Shown: positions 26,994-34,946 of the stretch, piece after piece
Layout of the letters: each line of letters opens with the position of its first letter
Numbering within the stretch: the first letter of the stretch is position 1
Assembly: GCF_013394655.1 (NCBI RefSeq)
Contig: NZ_CP053351.1
Location: 3,884,001 to 3,948,000 of the forward strand
Reading direction: 5' to 3'
Source: Winogradskyella schleiferi
GTDB taxonomy: Bacteria > Bacteroidota > Bacteroidia > Flavobacteriales > Flavobacteriaceae
Length of the DNA: 64,000 nt
Notes under the pieces: model-generated
What the model saw: only the letters and a program-made list of their open reading frames with translations
The model's database searches: none
Told to the model about the DNA's origin: nothing
Program-made: the position numbers and the translations under genes

Positions 26994-27968
26994 TTATGCC
27001 ATTTTTTCCCAAAGACTATCAGTGAAGTAGTGTTTACAATCCAAGAAATTTGAGTTTAATGCAAAATCCGTTTGCTTTGCTAAGTTATGGATTTCTTCAA
27101 TAGCATATTTTTTTGAAAGCTCAGTCCATACTAATTCGTCATAATCAAAATCTATGGATTTATTTAAAGCTTTCAGTTCCACGGTCTGTTTTCTTAAACT
27201 TACCAGATAACTTTTCACATTTCCAGTTGCAGGATTGTAATAACTGTAGAAATCGAAATCATCAATTTTAAAATCGGCATCCAGCTCTCTATTAATTCGG
27301 ATTAGTAAATTGAGATTAAAACGCTTTGTAATGCCATGCGCATCGTAATAGGCATTGTGAATAATTATTGGGTTTTTCTTTAGGTCGAAACCTATTAGAA
27401 GCTTGTCACCAACCTTCATGTTTTTATTAAAAAGGTTTAATAGTTCTTTCGCTTTTTCTTCTTGATAATTCCCAATATTTCCACCTAAAAATAGCAACAA
27501 ACTTGGGTAATCGCTTTCGAGATTGCCCTTTAATATTTCAAAATAATCACCCACTTTTGGATGTATTTTCAAATTAGGCAATTTTTCTGTCAATCGATTC
27601 GAAAGTAAATCCATAGCCTCTTGGGAAATATCGATAGGGATGTAATGGACATCAATATTATGATTTACCAAATATTCTAAAAGCTTGAAAGTTTTAAAGC
27701 CATCTCCAGCACCTAATTCAATAATATTAAAAGGTTCTGAAAACTTGAGCGCCTTGTATATCTGTTTGGATTGCATGGACAGAATCTCAAACTCTGCATT
27801 GGTAGGATAATATTCTGGCATATTCATAATTTCCTGAAATATGCGACTTCCATTATCATCGTAAAAATACTTAGATGGTAAGTGTTTGTTTTTGGCTGTT
27901 AAGCCTTTAAGCACGTCTTGTGCGAAAGTGTTTTTCATTTCAATGTCTAATGCATTATTCTTTGTCAT
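26994..27968 (-). CDS. egtD: L-histidine N-alpha-methyltransferase
   Basis: SAM-dependent trimethylation of histidine to hercynine, the first step of ergothioneine synthesis. 324 residues, with the family start KNTFAQDVLKGLTAKNKHLPSKYFYDDNGSRIFQEIMNMPEYYPTNAE, the SAM-binding IIELGAGDGFKTFKLLEY and the substrate segment LLLFLGGNIGNYQ. It directly follows egtB with a 54-base gap. No EgtE lyase gene is in the window. Confidence 0.93.
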   Translation of the reverse strand: MTKNNALDIEMKNTFAQDVLKGLTAKNKHLPSKYFYDDNGSRIFQEIMNMPEYYPTNAEFEILSMQSKQIYKALKFSEPFNIIELGAGDGFKTFKLLEYLVNHNIDVHYIPIDISQEAMDLLSNRLTEKLPNLKIHPKVGDYFEILKGNLESDYPSLLLFLGGNIGNYQEEKAKELLNLFNKNMKVGDKLLIGFDLKKNPIIIHNAYYDAHGITKRFNLNLLIRINRELDADFKIDDFDFYSYYNPATGNVKSYLVSLRKQTVELKALNKSIDFDYDELVWTELSKKYAIEEIHNLAKQTDFALNSNFLDCKHYFTDSLWEKMA

Positions 27969-28022
27969 TAAGAATAGTTTTTATTATTACAAATATCATT
28001 TTGCCATATGCCCATTATGGGC

Positions 28023-29189
28023 TTATCTTGCTAATCTAATTCCTGAAAATAGCCAACGCATGTCAGCTGTAAAAAAGTTTCTATAAGTTGGTCTGCAATG
28101 GTTTTTAGAGGTTGCGACCGAGCCACCTCTCAATACCATTTGATTGACCATAAATTTACCATTGTACTCACCCAATGCGCCTTCTACTTTGGTGAAATTT
28201 GGGTAAGGTAAATAAGCACTATTGGTCCATTCCCAGAGTTGCCCATGGTCAAATTGTTTTGAGGCCACTTCCCATTCAAACTCGGTTGGCAATCGCATAT
28301 CTTTCCATTGTGCATAAGCAAAAGCTTCGTAAAATGTTATATGATTTACTGGTAAATCTCCTTCCAATTCTTTAAATCCTTGCAAGGTATATTGCATCCA
28401 TTTTCCATCGACCTTATGCCAATACATTGGCGATTTTAATTCGTTATTCTGAACAAACTCCCAACCATCAGCATGCCAAAGATTAAAGTCCTTGTAACCA
28501 CCAGCTTCTATAAATTCAATATATTCTGAATTGGTGACAAGCCGATTGGAAATTTCAAAATCATGAAGGTAAACCTTATGCCTTCCTAGTTCATTATCGA
28601 AACAAAAGCCTTCATTGGTATGACCAATTTCGTAAACGCCTTCCTCAATGTGAATAAATTCTTGTGGTTGATTTTCTTTTAGTAAATGCACTTGAAAATC
28701 CAAAACAGGAAACGAGGGTTGATGACCAAAAATGTACTTGATATCGTAAATTAATAATTCTTGATGTTGCTGTTCGTGTTGCAGACCGATTTCTATAACC
28801 TCTGAAATGTCATCCGAAATGCCTTCTTCGATAAAATCTGAAAGCTTTTGGTTTACATAGGTTCTGTATTTTAAAACCTCATCCAAAGTAGGGCGTGTCA
28901 TAGTGCCGCGATTTGCTCTCATCACGCGTTTTCCCACATTATTGTAATAGCTATTGAAGTAGTAAGCGAAATCATCATTAAAAACTTTATAACCCGACTT
29001 GTATTTCGTTAAAACAAATTGTTCAAAAAACCAGGTTGAATGCGCCAAATGCCATTTTGATGGCGATACAAATTCTACGGGTTGGATGGAAACATCTTCA
29101 GGTTTTAAGGATTTACAAATTAACGCCGTTTGATGTCTAATTTCTAAAAATCGATCTTTGGTTATTGTATTTTTTAGTAATGTCTGCAC
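28023..29189 (-). CDS. egtB: Ergothioneine biosynthesis sulfoxide synthase
   Basis: Non-haem iron enzyme joining hercynine to a thiol and oxidising it. The N-terminal DinB-like domain supplies the iron-binding histidines: H50 in WHLAHSTWFFE, and H138 and H142 in LQHEQQHQELL. The C-terminal FGE-sulfatase domain is complete (DMRLPTEFEWEVASKQF; RGGSVATSKNHCRPTYRNFF; WLFSGIRLAR). 388 residues, normal length. The gene starts 2 bases from the hydrolase-OsmC stop, so the genes are probably co-transcribed. Because no EgtA or EgtC is visible here, it may use free cysteine, but those genes could lie elsewhere. Confidence 0.92.
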   Translation of the reverse strand: MQTLLKNTITKDRFLEIRHQTALICKSLKPEDVSIQPVEFVSPSKWHLAHSTWFFEQFVLTKYKSGYKVFNDDFAYYFNSYYNNVGKRVMRANRGTMTRPTLDEVLKYRTYVNQKLSDFIEEGISDDISEVIEIGLQHEQQHQELLIYDIKYIFGHQPSFPVLDFQVHLLKENQPQEFIHIEEGVYEIGHTNEGFCFDNELGRHKVYLHDFEISNRLVTNSEYIEFIEAGGYKDFNLWHADGWEFVQNNELKSPMYWHKVDGKWMQYTLQGFKELEGDLPVNHITFYEAFAYAQWKDMRLPTEFEWEVASKQFDHGQLWEWTNSAYLPYPNFTKVEGALGEYNGKFMVNQMVLRGGSVATSKNHCRPTYRNFFTADMRWLFSGIRLAR

Positions 29190-29191
29190 TT

Positions 29192-30415
29192 CTAATTGTT
29201 TATAATTTCAGTTTCAAAAATGACGTCGCTGGCTATGGTTTTATGCACAGGGCAACGTGATGCTATTTCTTTTAATCGTTCTTGTTGTTTAGTATCTAAA
29301 TCACCGACAAATTTTAGTTTTTTAGTAATGTGGTCCATGTACTTTGGTTGATCTACAGCTACCTGTAAATCGTCACTATGTTTTCTGGAATGAGAAATAT
29401 ATACAAATACTTCTTTCAGATCCCATTTTTTTCTTTCTGAGTACATTTTTAAGGTCATTACCGTACATGCTGCCAGTGCTGCATTGAGATATTCGTAAGG
29501 CGAAGGCCCAAAGTCGTTGCCACCAATACTTGCTGGTTCATCTGCAATAAAGCTATGGTTTTTGGTTTGAATTGATGTTGTAAAATTATCTTCTTCAATA
29601 TTCAAATGACCAACTAATTGTTCGCCTTCGGTACTTAACATTACATTTTCAACTTTTGGAAAATACCGTTTTGCCCAAGTACCAATCATCTCTCCAGCGT
29701 ACTGACTATCTTTTTCATTGGACAGTAAATGATCAGCATTATCTAGTGTTATAAAACTTTTTGGATGATGTGCATTTTTATATAATTGTTCTGCATTTTC
29801 AATTCCAACAATATTGTCGAAAGGCGAATGCATAATCAATAACGGCTTTCTTAAATTCTTCACTATTTCTGGCAAATCCGTATTATCAAATTCCTTTACA
29901 AAATCTTGATTGATTATAAATGGTCTTCCTCCAATATTGACCTCAATATCGCCTTTGTCTTCTGTTTCTTCAACTTGATGGGAAAACAAATGTTTAACAT
30001 GCTCTACGGTTGATGGCGCACTTATTGTTGCCACGGCTTTTATGGCATCAATCTTTGAAGCTGCGACAAGTACAGCTGCGCCACCCAACGAATGACCAAC
30101 CAATAAACTTGGTGCTTTGTAATTTTCAGTCATATAAGTCTGAACATCTAACAAATCTTCTACGTTAGCCGAAAAATGACTATCGGCAAATTCGCCCTCG
30201 CTTCTTCCTAAACCTGTAAAATCGAATCGCAACACTGCAAAACCATCTTGAGTGAGTGCTCTACTCACATTTTTTACCGCACTAAAACTGCTACTGCAGG
30301 TAAAACAATGTGCAAAAATGGCATAGTAGTTCGGTTTTTGGTTTGCTGGTAATTCTAAATGGGCGTTTAGAGTTAATCCTTTTCTATTTTTTATCTTTAG
30401 TTTGGTGCTTTTCAT
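29192..30415 (-). CDS. Bifunctional alpha/beta hydrolase-OsmC protein
   Basis: Fusion of a serine alpha/beta hydrolase (about 1-255; nucleophile in [13 protein letters not shown], oxyanion region [12 protein letters not shown], late DNADHLLS histidine) with an OsmC/Ohr domain (about 265-407; [21 protein letters not shown] and [10 protein letters not shown] contain the two redox cysteines). OsmC domains reduce organic hydroperoxides. The fusion is common in Bacteroidota and Proteobacteria. Its start codon overlaps the DUF427 stop by one base (ATGA), and it is followed by egtB after 2 bases, which groups it with ergothioneine genes. Confidence 0.9.
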   Translation of the reverse strand: MKSTKLKIKNRKGLTLNAHLELPANQKPNYYAIFAHCFTCSSSFSAVKNVSRALTQDGFAVLRFDFTGLGRSEGEFADSHFSANVEDLLDVQTYMTENYKAPSLLVGHSLGGAAVLVAASKIDAIKAVATISAPSTVEHVKHLFSHQVEETEDKGDIEVNIGGRPFIINQDFVKEFDNTDLPEIVKNLRKPLLIMHSPFDNIVGIENAEQLYKNAHHPKSFITLDNADHLLSNEKDSQYAGEMIGTWAKRYFPKVENVMLSTEGEQLVGHLNIEEDNFTTSIQTKNHSFIADEPASIGGNDFGPSPYEYLNAALAACTVMTLKMYSERKKWDLKEVFVYISHSRKHSDDLQVAVDQPKYMDHITKKLKFVGDLDTKQQERLKEIASRCPVHKTIASDVIFETEIINN

Positions 30416-30696
30416 CAGTCTTCAATTTTTACTCCACGCCAAAATGCGACCCGATTTTTAATACCTTTTGCTAATTCTGATACTTCTGGGTAAAACCAAG
30501 CTGCATCTGTATTTTGTTTCCCATCAACTTCTATAGTATAATATGACGCTGTTCCTTTCCAAGGACATACAGAATTTAGTTTACTCGGTTTGAAGAACTC
30601 TTCCTTTATACTTTCATGTGGGAAATAATGGTTGTTTTCGATTACAACGGTATCATTACTTTCTGCTATTATTTTATTATTCCAAATGGCTTTCAT
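30415..30696 (-). CDS. DUF427 domain protein
   Basis: A 93-residue soluble protein with the family pattern [38 protein letters not shown] and [22 protein letters not shown]. Function unestablished. It is translationally coupled to the hydrolase-OsmC gene. Upstream is a 93-base gap containing AACCTGCC-AGGTTT (30713-30726), a short palindromic repeat. Confidence 0.88.
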   Translation of the reverse strand: MKAIWNNKIIAESNDTVVIENNHYFPHESIKEEFFKPSKLNSVCPWKGTASYYTIEVDGKQNTDAAWFYPEVSELAKGIKNRVAFWRGVKIED

Positions 30697-30789
30697 AGTT
30701 CGTGTTTTTATAAACCTGCCAGGTTTTTTAGATACTGAGAATAAATCGAGTACAGTGCTTTGCAGGAACTGTTAAGTCGAATTTTGCGT

Positions 30790-31515
30790 TTATCTATATT
30801 CTGGATTATCAAAAGCCCAATGTGTACCACTATCCCAAGCTTCACGCGAATTACCGTAATTGCTGTAGCCTTTATTTTCTTTCAATAGTTTTGCTAAGTG
30901 CAGAAGATTATAGGTCATAAAAGTGGTGTTTCTATTTGTAAATTCAGAATCGAACCCAACTGGTGGCTCCTCGGTTTTTCCTTTCCATTCCGTATCTCCA
31001 TAACTTGGACCAGGTCCCACTTCTCCTATCCATCCGCAATCCGCTTGTGGCGGAATAGAATAGCCGACGTGTTGTAATGCATATAGGATTCCCATTGCAC
31101 AATGTTTTATGCCATCTTCATTACCTGTAACCATGCATCCACCGACTTTGCCATAGTAAATGTACTGTCCTTTATCATTGGTTTTGCTGCTCATTGCATA
31201 AAGGCGTTCAATTAATTTTTGGGCTTCAGACGATTTTTCTCCTAGCCAAATCGGTGTTCCGACAATTAACACATCTGCTTCATTGACTTTCTTATAAATA
31301 CTAGGCCATTCATCTTTGTCCCAACCATGTTCTGTCATATCTGGATAAATTCCCGGAGCTACGTCAAAATCTATAAGGCGAACGGTTTCAAACGAGACCT
31401 TTTCCTTTTTCAGAATATTTTGAGACACTTTCATCAGCGTTTCCGTATGGCTCTGCACAGGCGATTTTTTTAAGGTACAATTGATATACAGTACTTTTAA
31501 TTTTGAAAAATCCAT
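30790..31515 (-). CDS. Flavodoxin-fold NAD(P)H-dependent oxidoreductase
   Basis: 241 residues of the FMN_red type: LYINCTLKKSPVQSHTETLM for FMN phosphate binding, VLIVGTPIWLGEKSSEAQKLIERL and YYGKVGGCMVTGNEDGIKHCAMGI for the isoalloxazine site. Probably an FMN-dependent quinone, nitro or metal reductase; substrate cannot be inferred. It lies 21 bases downstream of selO, co-directional, in a cluster of redox-related genes. Confidence 0.85.
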   Translation of the reverse strand: MDFSKLKVLYINCTLKKSPVQSHTETLMKVSQNILKKEKVSFETVRLIDFDVAPGIYPDMTEHGWDKDEWPSIYKKVNEADVLIVGTPIWLGEKSSEAQKLIERLYAMSSKTNDKGQYIYYGKVGGCMVTGNEDGIKHCAMGILYALQHVGYSIPPQADCGWIGEVGPGPSYGDTEWKGKTEEPPVGFDSEFTNRNTTFMTYNLLHLAKLLKENKGYSNYGNSREAWDSGTHWAFDNPEYR

Positions 31516-31536
31516 ATTTTTATTTTGTTTTTATGA

Positions 31537-33099
31537 TCAAGAACTACAGCTCAACATAGAACAACCCACTTTATGTCTTGCCCATTCGGGACGTTTGGCA
31601 AACCATTTTTCATTTTCAGGTTGTTCATCGTAAGGCTTTTTTAGCAGTTGAAATAATTCATCCACTAAACTGTAATCTTCTTCGTTGGCTTTATCAATAG
31701 CTAATTGAGCCATATAATTTCTAAGCACATATTTTGGATTTACAGTGTTCATATGTTTTTGGCGCTCTGAATCTGATAACTTCTCTTTTTGTAATCTTTG
31801 GTCGTAAGCCTGAAACCAAACTTTCCATTGGTCTTCAATAGCATCCTTTATTTCTTCTGGTTTGTAAAATGCTTCATGTATTATGTCTAAACCTTTTTTC
31901 GGGTTTCCTGTTTTATAATTGGCTAATAATCGGAAGAAAATCGTCATATCAGTTTCAGAAAGCAATAAACAATCTTGCACATCTGTCACTAATTTTCCAT
32001 CCGCTTCTTCTTGATGTGACAGCCCTAATTTAGAACGCATCATATCCAGTGATTTTTGCTCTAAATCTCTTTGATATTGTTTGAGAATGGATTCTAGGGG
32101 TTCAGGTTCTTCAATTAACGTAAAAAGCGCATTGGCGAGTTGTAATAAATTCCATAGTCCAATACTAGGTTGATTGCCAAAACGATACCGTTTATTTTGT
32201 CTGTCCGTTGTGTTTGGTGTCCAACCCAAATCAAAATCTTCCAACCAACCATAAGGACCATAATCTATCGTTAAACCTAAAATGGACATGTTATCGGTGT
32301 TCATCACGCCATGTACAAAACCAACACGTTGCCAATGGATAATCATGTCTAAAGTTCGGTTGGTGACTTCTTTAAAGAATTTGATATAGGTATCTTTGGA
32401 AGGTTTTGCTAATTCAGGATAAAAATGTTTAATGGTGTAATCTGTTAGCTTTTTTAGATTTTCTGTGTCCTTTCGGGCTGCAAACAATTCAAAATTACCA
32501 AACCTGATAAAAGTTGGTGCTACTCTCGCCACTATAGCGCCTTTTTCATAATCCGGATTACCATCGTACAACATATCTCTAAGCACATCATCTCCCGACA
32601 ACATTAAACTCAATGCTCTTGTGGTTGGCACACCCAAATGATACATGGCCTCGCTGCATAGATATTCACGAATTGAAGACCGTAAAACGGCCAAACCATC
32701 GCCTTGCCTAGAATATGGTGTTTCGCCAGATCCTTTGAGTTGGATTGCCCAACGTTTAGCATTGTGCTCTACTTCAAACAAGTTAATTGCTCTTCCATCG
32801 CCAAGTTGCCCAGCCCAATTCCCAAATTGATGACCAGCATAAGCCATGGCATAGGGTTTTGTTTTTGGATAGACTTTAGCTCCAGAGAAAATATCTAAGA
32901 AGTCTTGAGAATCAATATCGTCAAGCTCTAAACCAATTGCTTCAACCATGTCTTTGGAAGCGTGAATTAATTTGGGAATAGACGGTACTTTTGGTGTCAC
33001 ATAAGAATAGGCTGCCTTTGAGACTTGGCGTCTCGTATTTGTCGTATTGGAATCAGATGGCAATTCTACATTAAATGTATCACTTAAGTTTAAACGCAT
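31537..33099 (-). CDS. selO: Protein adenylyltransferase SelO
   Basis: Pseudokinase-fold enzyme that transfers AMP to proteins (AMPylation). Length 520. Conserved blocks are AMAYAGHQFGNWAGQLGDGRAI, QLKGSGETPYSRQGDGLAVLRSSIREYL, VHGVMNTDNMSILGLTIDYGPYGWLEDFD. The C-terminus ends CSMLSCSS, placing C518 at the antepenultimate position that is selenocysteine in animal SelO and cysteine in E. coli, where it takes part in a redox disulfide. It is the promoter-proximal gene of the eight-gene run down to 21867 and is divergent from the HD-Pycsar gene. Position with OsmC and ergothioneine genes fits the oxidative-stress role known for SelO. Confidence 0.93.
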   Translation of the reverse strand: MRLNLSDTFNVELPSDSNTTNTRRQVSKAAYSYVTPKVPSIPKLIHASKDMVEAIGLELDDIDSQDFLDIFSGAKVYPKTKPYAMAYAGHQFGNWAGQLGDGRAINLFEVEHNAKRWAIQLKGSGETPYSRQGDGLAVLRSSIREYLCSEAMYHLGVPTTRALSLMLSGDDVLRDMLYDGNPDYEKGAIVARVAPTFIRFGNFELFAARKDTENLKKLTDYTIKHFYPELAKPSKDTYIKFFKEVTNRTLDMIIHWQRVGFVHGVMNTDNMSILGLTIDYGPYGWLEDFDLGWTPNTTDRQNKRYRFGNQPSIGLWNLLQLANALFTLIEEPEPLESILKQYQRDLEQKSLDMMRSKLGLSHQEEADGKLVTDVQDCLLLSETDMTIFFRLLANYKTGNPKKGLDIIHEAFYKPEEIKDAIEDQWKVWFQAYDQRLQKEKLSDSERQKHMNTVNPKYVLRNYMAQLAIDKANEEDYSLVDELFQLLKKPYDEQPENEKWFAKRPEWARHKVGCSMLSCSS

Positions 33100-33284
33100 T
33101 AGTTTACTATTTGATTCAGAAGAAATGTTCTTTATATTGAACTCAGTTGGTCGACTACGATATTAAAACATTTCATTTCGGTTTTGTATAAAAATACGAT
33201 TTCATTGTAACTCATATGCCAAAATAAATGTTAAGTCTTACATCTTTTTTGTAATTTCACATCATACAAAAATTATTAAGACCC

Positions 33285-34556
33285 ATGTCAAAGTCTCTAA
33301 TTGAAGAAACTCAGGAATTCGTTTTTAACCTTATAAAAAACGAACTACCAGGTACTTTTATATATCATAACTATACACATACCGAACGTGTATTGCGAAG
33401 TACAAGGGAACTCATAGAAAATTCTGATGTCACTGAAAAAGAAGCGAAAATATTAGAGCTTACGGCTTTACTCCACGATGTAGGTTATACCAAAGGCTGT
33501 GATAACCATGAAGAGGAAGGTGTAAGAATAGCCACTAAATTTTTGAAAGACAAAAAGGTAGATGAAGACATTATTAAATCGGTGGCTGACTGTATCATGG
33601 CGACTAAGTTTGATACCAAACCTACTAAAAAACTAGAGAAAATAATACGTGATGCCGATTCCTCACATTTTGGGAAGGACTATTTTAGAGAGGCTAGTGA
33701 GTTTTTGAGAAAAGAATTGGAAGTACAGGGCAGAGTAAGCTTTACACCTTCCGAATGGCGAAAAGAGAATATTGAAGTCCTCACTAAAGAGCACGAGTTT
33801 TATACAGAATATGCCTTAAAGAACTGGCAAGCACAAAAGGAAAAAAACTTAGCCAAACTACTAAAGAAAAAGAAAAAGCGTAAAAAGAAACTTAATATTG
33901 AAAAGCTTAAAGCCAAGTACAAAGCACAATACAAAGATGAAAGTTCATCACGTGGTGTGCAGACGTTTTATAGAGTGGCACTCAGAAACCACATTAAATT
34001 GAGCGATATTGCGGATACCAAAGCAAATATTTTATTGTCCGTCAATGCTATTATTATTTCTGTTGTTCTTGCCAATCTTATTTCTAAATTAGACAATAAC
34101 CCTTATTTAACTTGGCCTACAGTTATATTCACGTTATTTTGTGTGGTTTCCATGATTTTATCCATAATCGCTACACGTCCCAATGTTACTAGTGGCCAAT
34201 TTACCAAGGAAGATGTCAAGAACCAAAAGGTAAATTTAAGTTTTTTCGGTAATTTCCATAAAATGAAATTAGAGGAATACGAATGGGCTATTGGTGAAAT
34301 GGTCAAAGACCGAGATTATATTTATAAGGCACTAACTAAAGATCTCTATTTCTTAGGTGTTGTATTGGAACGAAAATACAGATTATTGCGTATAACCTAT
34401 ACAGTCTTTATGATCGGAATTATTGTATCCTTAATTTCGTTTGCCATTGCTATAAAAACCAATCCTGGTTCTGATATAGATGATGTATTGACGGTTTATA
34501 ATCAAGGATATTTTGAGGATAGCGAAAATTATTTGGGATTTAATGGTCTCTATTGA
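33285..34556 (+). CDS. HD phosphohydrolase fused to Pycsar-type transmembrane effector domain (DUF5706)
   Basis: 423 residues. The N-terminal HD domain (about 8-190) keeps its metal ligands: H32 in YTHTERV, H64-D65 in LLHDVGYT, H75 in CDNHEEE and D123/D125 in IRDADSSHFG. A very basic linker follows (about 192-215, KKKKKRKKK). The C-terminal part (about 225-395) is the domain of Pycsar TM effectors: RNHIKLSDIADTKANILLSV leads into two helices (about 251-268, 278-298), then a soluble hairpin and a third helix (about 368-392). In Pycsar defence, cCMP or cUMP from a pyrimidine cyclase triggers membrane damage. No cyclase gene is adjacent. The HD domain might degrade the nucleotide signal. Known family fusion; role here inferred. 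Confidence 0.82.
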   Translation: MSKSLIEETQEFVFNLIKNELPGTFIYHNYTHTERVLRSTRELIENSDVTEKEAKILELTALLHDVGYTKGCDNHEEEGVRIATKFLKDKKVDEDIIKSVADCIMATKFDTKPTKKLEKIIRDADSSHFGKDYFREASEFLRKELEVQGRVSFTPSEWRKENIEVLTKEHEFYTEYALKNWQAQKEKNLAKLLKKKKKRKKKLNIEKLKAKYKAQYKDESSSRGVQTFYRVALRNHIKLSDIADTKANILLSVNAIIISVVLANLISKLDNNPYLTWPTVIFTLFCVVSMILSIIATRPNVTSGQFTKEDVKNQKVNLSFFGNFHKMKLEEYEWAIGEMVKDRDYIYKALTKDLYFLGVVLERKYRLLRITYTVFMIGIIVSLISFAIAIKTNPGSDIDDVLTVYNQGYFEDSENYLGFNGLY

Positions 34557-34946
34557 AATTATACGTTAAGTGTTTTAACATGGTTATCATGATATAGAAT
34601 TGGTTTTTATATACGTTCATTTTGCCTTGATGCAAAACGAACCAAAAAATCATAACGATTTGTTAGGAAATTGCAAAAGCACCATTCGCCAATACATTAA
34701 TCATAAAACATTGTTTTTTTCGATAAGTTCCAATCCTAGAGTCATTGTCAGTAGCACCATTGTTGCTCATTATTTCTGAAAATCGTTGGTTTCGACGATG
34801 TCGGAATTTGGGTGTTGAGTACTCACTTTCTTGTGGTTTACACAATACTACTGAATCTTTGGATGTGTCTTAAATAGAAAAACAGGTCGCATAGACGATG
34901 TGTTGACATTTTTTATCAAGTCTATAGGCAGTATTACGAAAGCTTT
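34557..34946. other. 390-base gap, nothing recognised except a dispersed-repeat fragment
   Basis: The piece around 34614-34650 (tcattttgccttgatgcaaaa) resembles an intergenic sequence repeated in many flavobacterial genomes. A 60-codon frame on the minus strand (34663-34845) has no family resemblance and I do not treat it as a gene. No hairpin terminator stands out. Confidence 0.4.

Noticed and set aside
34663..34845. 60-codon minus-strand frame in the gap before the GAF gene
   Set aside because: No family resemblance, no start context, and the neighbouring bases look like an intergenic repeat.
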